From the NCBI GenBank assembly GCA_963764205.1, contig CAVXRN010000002.1, positions 868,001 through 932,000 on the forward strand: DNA of 64,000 nt, written 5' to 3'. Position 1 is the first letter of the stretch, and the number at the start of each line of letters is the position of its first letter. Shown one piece after another: positions 61,860 through 64,000 of the stretch. Below the pieces are notes generated by a model. That model searched no databases. It had not been told where the DNA came from and saw nothing but the letters and a program-made list of their open reading frames with translations. This DNA comes from Chersky-840 sp963764205. GTDB lineage: Bacteria > Actinomycetota > Acidimicrobiia > Acidimicrobiales > UBA8190. A program made the translations under genes and the position numbers.

Positions 61860-62834
61860 ATGGGGCAGGTCAACACGGTACGCGGACCCGTCGACGCCGC
61901 CGATCTCGGCGTCACGCTCATGCACGAGCACGTCTTCGTGCGCTCGCCCGAGGTGGCGGCCAATTGGCCCACCGGGTGGGACCGCGACGCGCAGGTGGAA
62001 CGGGCCGTCGAACGCCTGTCGGAGCTCAAGGCCGCCGGCATCGACACCATCGTCGACCTGACCGTGGTCGGCCTCGGGCGCGACATCGCAACGGTCCAGG
62101 AGGTCGCGGCGCAGGTCGACCTCAACATCGTGGTCGCCACCGGCCTGTACACCTACAACGAGCTCCCCCACTACTTCGACTACCGCAGCGCGCCGTTCCG
62201 CTCCAGCGGTGTGGACCTGTTGGACGAGTACTTCCTCCACGACATCGACAACGGCATCGCCGGGTCGGGGGTCCGCCCCGGGATCTTGAAGTGCGCCACC
62301 GACAAGCCCGGCCTCACGCCCGGGGTCGAGCGCATCCTGCGGGCCGTGGCCCGAGTCCATCGTCGCACCGGGCTCCCCATCTCGACCCACACCCATACCC
62401 CCACACGACGCGGGCTGGACCAGCAACGGGTCTTCACCGAAGAGGGTGTCGACCTGTCGCGGGTGGTCATCGGCCACAGCGGTGACACCACCGATCTCGA
62501 CTACCTGGGAGAGCTCCTCGCCGCGGGCTCGATCCTGGGCATGGACCGGTTCGGCGTCGACGCCTACTGCTCCACGGAGAAGCGCGTCGAGACCGTCGCC
62601 CGGCTGTGCGAGGACGGCTGGGCCTCGGCCATGGTCCTCTCCCACGACGCGGGCTGTCACCTGGACTGGTTCGACGACGACTTCCTGCACCAGGCCCAGC
62701 CGAACTGGAACTTCCTCCATATCAGCACCAACGTCCTGCCCGCGCTGCGCGCGAGCGGCGTGACCGAGGAACAGATCCACACGATGCTCGTCGACACGCC
62801 GCGTCGCATCCTCGACTACGGGCCGGGCTATTGA
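61860..62834 (+). CDS. Phosphotriesterase-like lactonase
   Basis: This 324-residue TIM-barrel metalloenzyme has the metal ligands HEH in LGVTLMHEHVFV, the bridging Lys in GILKCATDK, His in STHTHT and IGHSGD, and Asp in LSHDAGCH. The PTE family includes lactonases and organophosphate hydrolases; a lactonase is more likely. ATG 61860 follows ggaggaggg. Confidence 0.9.
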   Translation: MGQVNTVRGPVDAADLGVTLMHEHVFVRSPEVAANWPTGWDRDAQVERAVERLSELKAAGIDTIVDLTVVGLGRDIATVQEVAAQVDLNIVVATGLYTYNELPHYFDYRSAPFRSSGVDLLDEYFLHDIDNGIAGSGVRPGILKCATDKPGLTPGVERILRAVARVHRRTGLPISTHTHTPTRRGLDQQRVFTEEGVDLSRVVIGHSGDTTDLDYLGELLAAGSILGMDRFGVDAYCSTEKRVETVARLCEDGWASAMVLSHDAGCHLDWFDDDFLHQAQPNWNFLHISTNVLPALRASGVTEEQIHTMLVDTPRRILDYGPGY

Positions 62835-63176
62835 GCGTCGACCCCACTGGCGGCACCGGTAGGACCAGCGACACCCGCGCCTGACCACTCGTCCGACACT
62901 GGGCGCGCCCGCGACCCGAGTCGGCTCGACGCCGGCATGGGACTGCCGGCGCCGAGCACTGACATCGGGTCGTGTCGCCGCTGAACCGCTCGTTCCGACG
63001 ACGACGTGAGTGTGAAGAACCGGGATCAACCTCGCCCCATGGGAGCCCCAACATCTCGGCAACGACACTCGTCGCGGCAGGGAAAAGAGCCAAGAAACCC
63101 CCTTTCCTGACCGGCGTCGGAGGCATGGGCTTCGGTACGCTCGATTGCACCGCAACCCCGATACGAGGAGACCGTC
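62835..63176. other. 342-bp intergenic region
   Basis: No convincing gene or known riboswitch. The right half (cagggaaaagagccaagaaa) is purine-rich and could be part of a leader for the downstream small frame and GH26-like gene. Confidence 0.4.
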
Positions 63177-63293
63177 GTGGTCGAGTGCAAGACGTACCTC
63201 CCGGGGACAACCTCGTGGGTGCACCTGTCGTGGCACGACCTCGGCGCGACGGCGGGCGCGGTGGTCACGCTCACGATGAACGCCGCCGGGTAG
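63177..63293 (+). CDS. Possible 38-residue small protein or leader peptide
   Basis: GTG 63177 has cgaggag 6 nt upstream, a good ribosome site. It encodes VVECKTYLPGTTSWVHLSWHDLGATAG... ending at TAG 63291. It stops 7 nt before the GH26-like start in a different frame. It may be a real small gene, a leader, or a frameshifted start of another product. Confidence 0.35.
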   Translation: MVECKTYLPGTTSWVHLSWHDLGATAGAVVTLTMNAAG

Positions 63294-63300
63294 CCACCGC

Positions 63301-64000
63301 GTGCAGGCGAGGCGACGTTCGACCACTCCGGAGCCGACGCGGGCGCGGCCCGTCGTTGCAATCGTCCTCGGACTGCTCATCGCGGCGGCAGCGGGCTGCA
63401 CGAATGTGGCCGCGGGATCGGCCACCATCCCTACCGTCAATGCGGGCAAGGTCCCCCTGGGGGTCTACGCCGGCCCCTCCGACCCCGGCGCGGTGGCGCG
63501 CTTCGGCATCCGGACCGGGACCAAGCCCAGCCTGGCCTCGGACTACCTCCCCCGCGACGAAGGGTGGCCGGGGATGGTGGGCGTCAAGCACCTCCAACGC
63601 TTCTTGGGACCGTGGCAGGGAACCCGATACCAACTCGTGCTGGGCGTGCCGATGATCCCCACCCAGAACGGGGAGCCCATGGGGACCCTGGCCAAAGGGG
63701 CGGCCGGAGACTACGACGGTGACTTCGCCACGCTGGCGAACACACTCGTGCACTACGGCGAGAGCAACGCCATCTTGCGCATCGGCTGGGAATTCAACGG
63801 GACCTGGTACCCGTGGGCGGTCACGGACGAGACCGCGGCGGTCGAATTCGCCGCGTACTTTCGCCAGATCGTGACCACCATGCGCAGTGTGCCGGGGACC
63901 GCATTCCAATTCGTGTGGAACCCGACGTCGGGGCCCGAGCCCGAGGCGGCGCAGAACGCGTATCCCGGCGACGCGTATGTCAACGACATCGGCCTCGACC
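63301..64000 (+). CDS. GH26-like glycoside hydrolase lipoprotein (3' end outside window)
   Basis: The first 233 residues are visible. A signal peptide ends in lipobox AAAAGC (Cys about residue 37). The body shows PLGVYAGPSDPGAVARFG, YQLVLGVPMIP, and ILRIGWEFNGTWYPWAVTDE, where Glu in WEFNG is the expected acid/base of GH26-type beta-mannanase-like enzymes, then FQFVWNPTSG and YPGDAYVNDIGLD. The nucleophile would lie beyond the window. Start GTG 63301. Confidence 0.75.
   Translation, partial: MQARRRSTTPEPTRARPVVAIVLGLLIAAAAGCTNVAAGSATIPTVNAGKVPLGVYAGPSDPGAVARFGIRTGTKPSLASDYLPRDEGWPGMVGVKHLQRFLGPWQGTRYQLVLGVPMIPTQNGEPMGTLAKGAAGDYDGDFATLANTLVHYGESNAILRIGWEFNGTWYPWAVTDETAAVEFAAYFRQIVTTMRSVPGTAFQFVWNPTSGPEPEAAQNAYPGDAYVNDIGLD

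Noticed and set aside
62835..63176. Riboswitch upstream of the GH26-like gene
   Set aside because: I compared the region with c-di-GMP and c-di-AMP riboswitch core motifs and found no convincing match.

Overview
The window is a very GC-rich, tightly packed bacterial chromosome segment. I read it as an actinobacterium, most likely of the Acidimicrobiia type. That placement is inferred from gene content: a Pup–proteasome locus (mpa-dop-pup-prcB-prcA-pafA), a fused F420-cofactor gene fbiC, a DUF4193 protein, a ThyX-like protein, PIG-L and DinB proteins of the mycothiol-linked kind, and many leaderless genes with a TANNNT box 6-11 nt before a GTG or ATG start. There are no rRNA or tRNA genes, insertion sequences, prophage or CRISPR arrays that I can see. 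Both ends cut genes: a YfhO-like membrane protein on the left and a GH26-like lipoprotein on the right.

Layout. 1-4.3 kb: envelope glycan genes (YfhO-like protein, GT2-methyltransferase fusion) and a small membrane protein. 4.3-7.9 kb (minus): a circularly permuted ATP-grasp gene followed by an alpha-E/transglutaminase gene. 8.0-10.1 kb (minus): a cupin dioxygenase, zinc dehydrogenase and YdcF-like operon. 10.4-14 kb: cysH, a GGDEF sensor and a gamma-carbonic anhydrase. 14.2-19.2 kb: a MerR regulator, a small nuclease-like protein and the glycine cleavage genes gcvT-gcvPA-gcvPB (no gcvH here). 19.2-31.9 kb: mixed metabolic and regulatory genes, including an active ClpP that diverges from an XRE regulator plus a ClpP-like protein lacking catalytic Ser and His. 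32-38.9 kb: DUF4193, ThyX-like protein, Ski2-like helicase, TatC, TatB and signal peptidase I. 39-45.9 kb: the Pup–proteasome locus. 46-51 kb: ferredoxin, TrmI, small membrane proteins, thioesterase, NagA and FIST. 51.1-58.3 kb: tkt-tal-zwf (pentose phosphate) followed by fbiC. These fit together because G6PDH-type chemistry feeds reductant pools and F420 is the cofactor for the PPOX-type protein at 61.3 kb. 58.3-62.8 kb: LOG-family protein, acyl-CoA ligase, PPOX protein and a phosphotriesterase-like lactonase.

About twelve genes, many of them core (prcB, dop, gcvT, tal, cysH, thyX, helicase), are split by what look like single-base indels, several of them in C/G homopolymers. I treat these as probable assembly errors and annotate whole genes. 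The most interesting loci are the XRE/pseudo-ClpP module with its perfect palindromic operator, two perfect DnaA boxes downstream of the thyX-like gene, a shared overlapping -10 box between two divergent leaderless genes, and short tandem repeats that straddle or directly follow stop codons.
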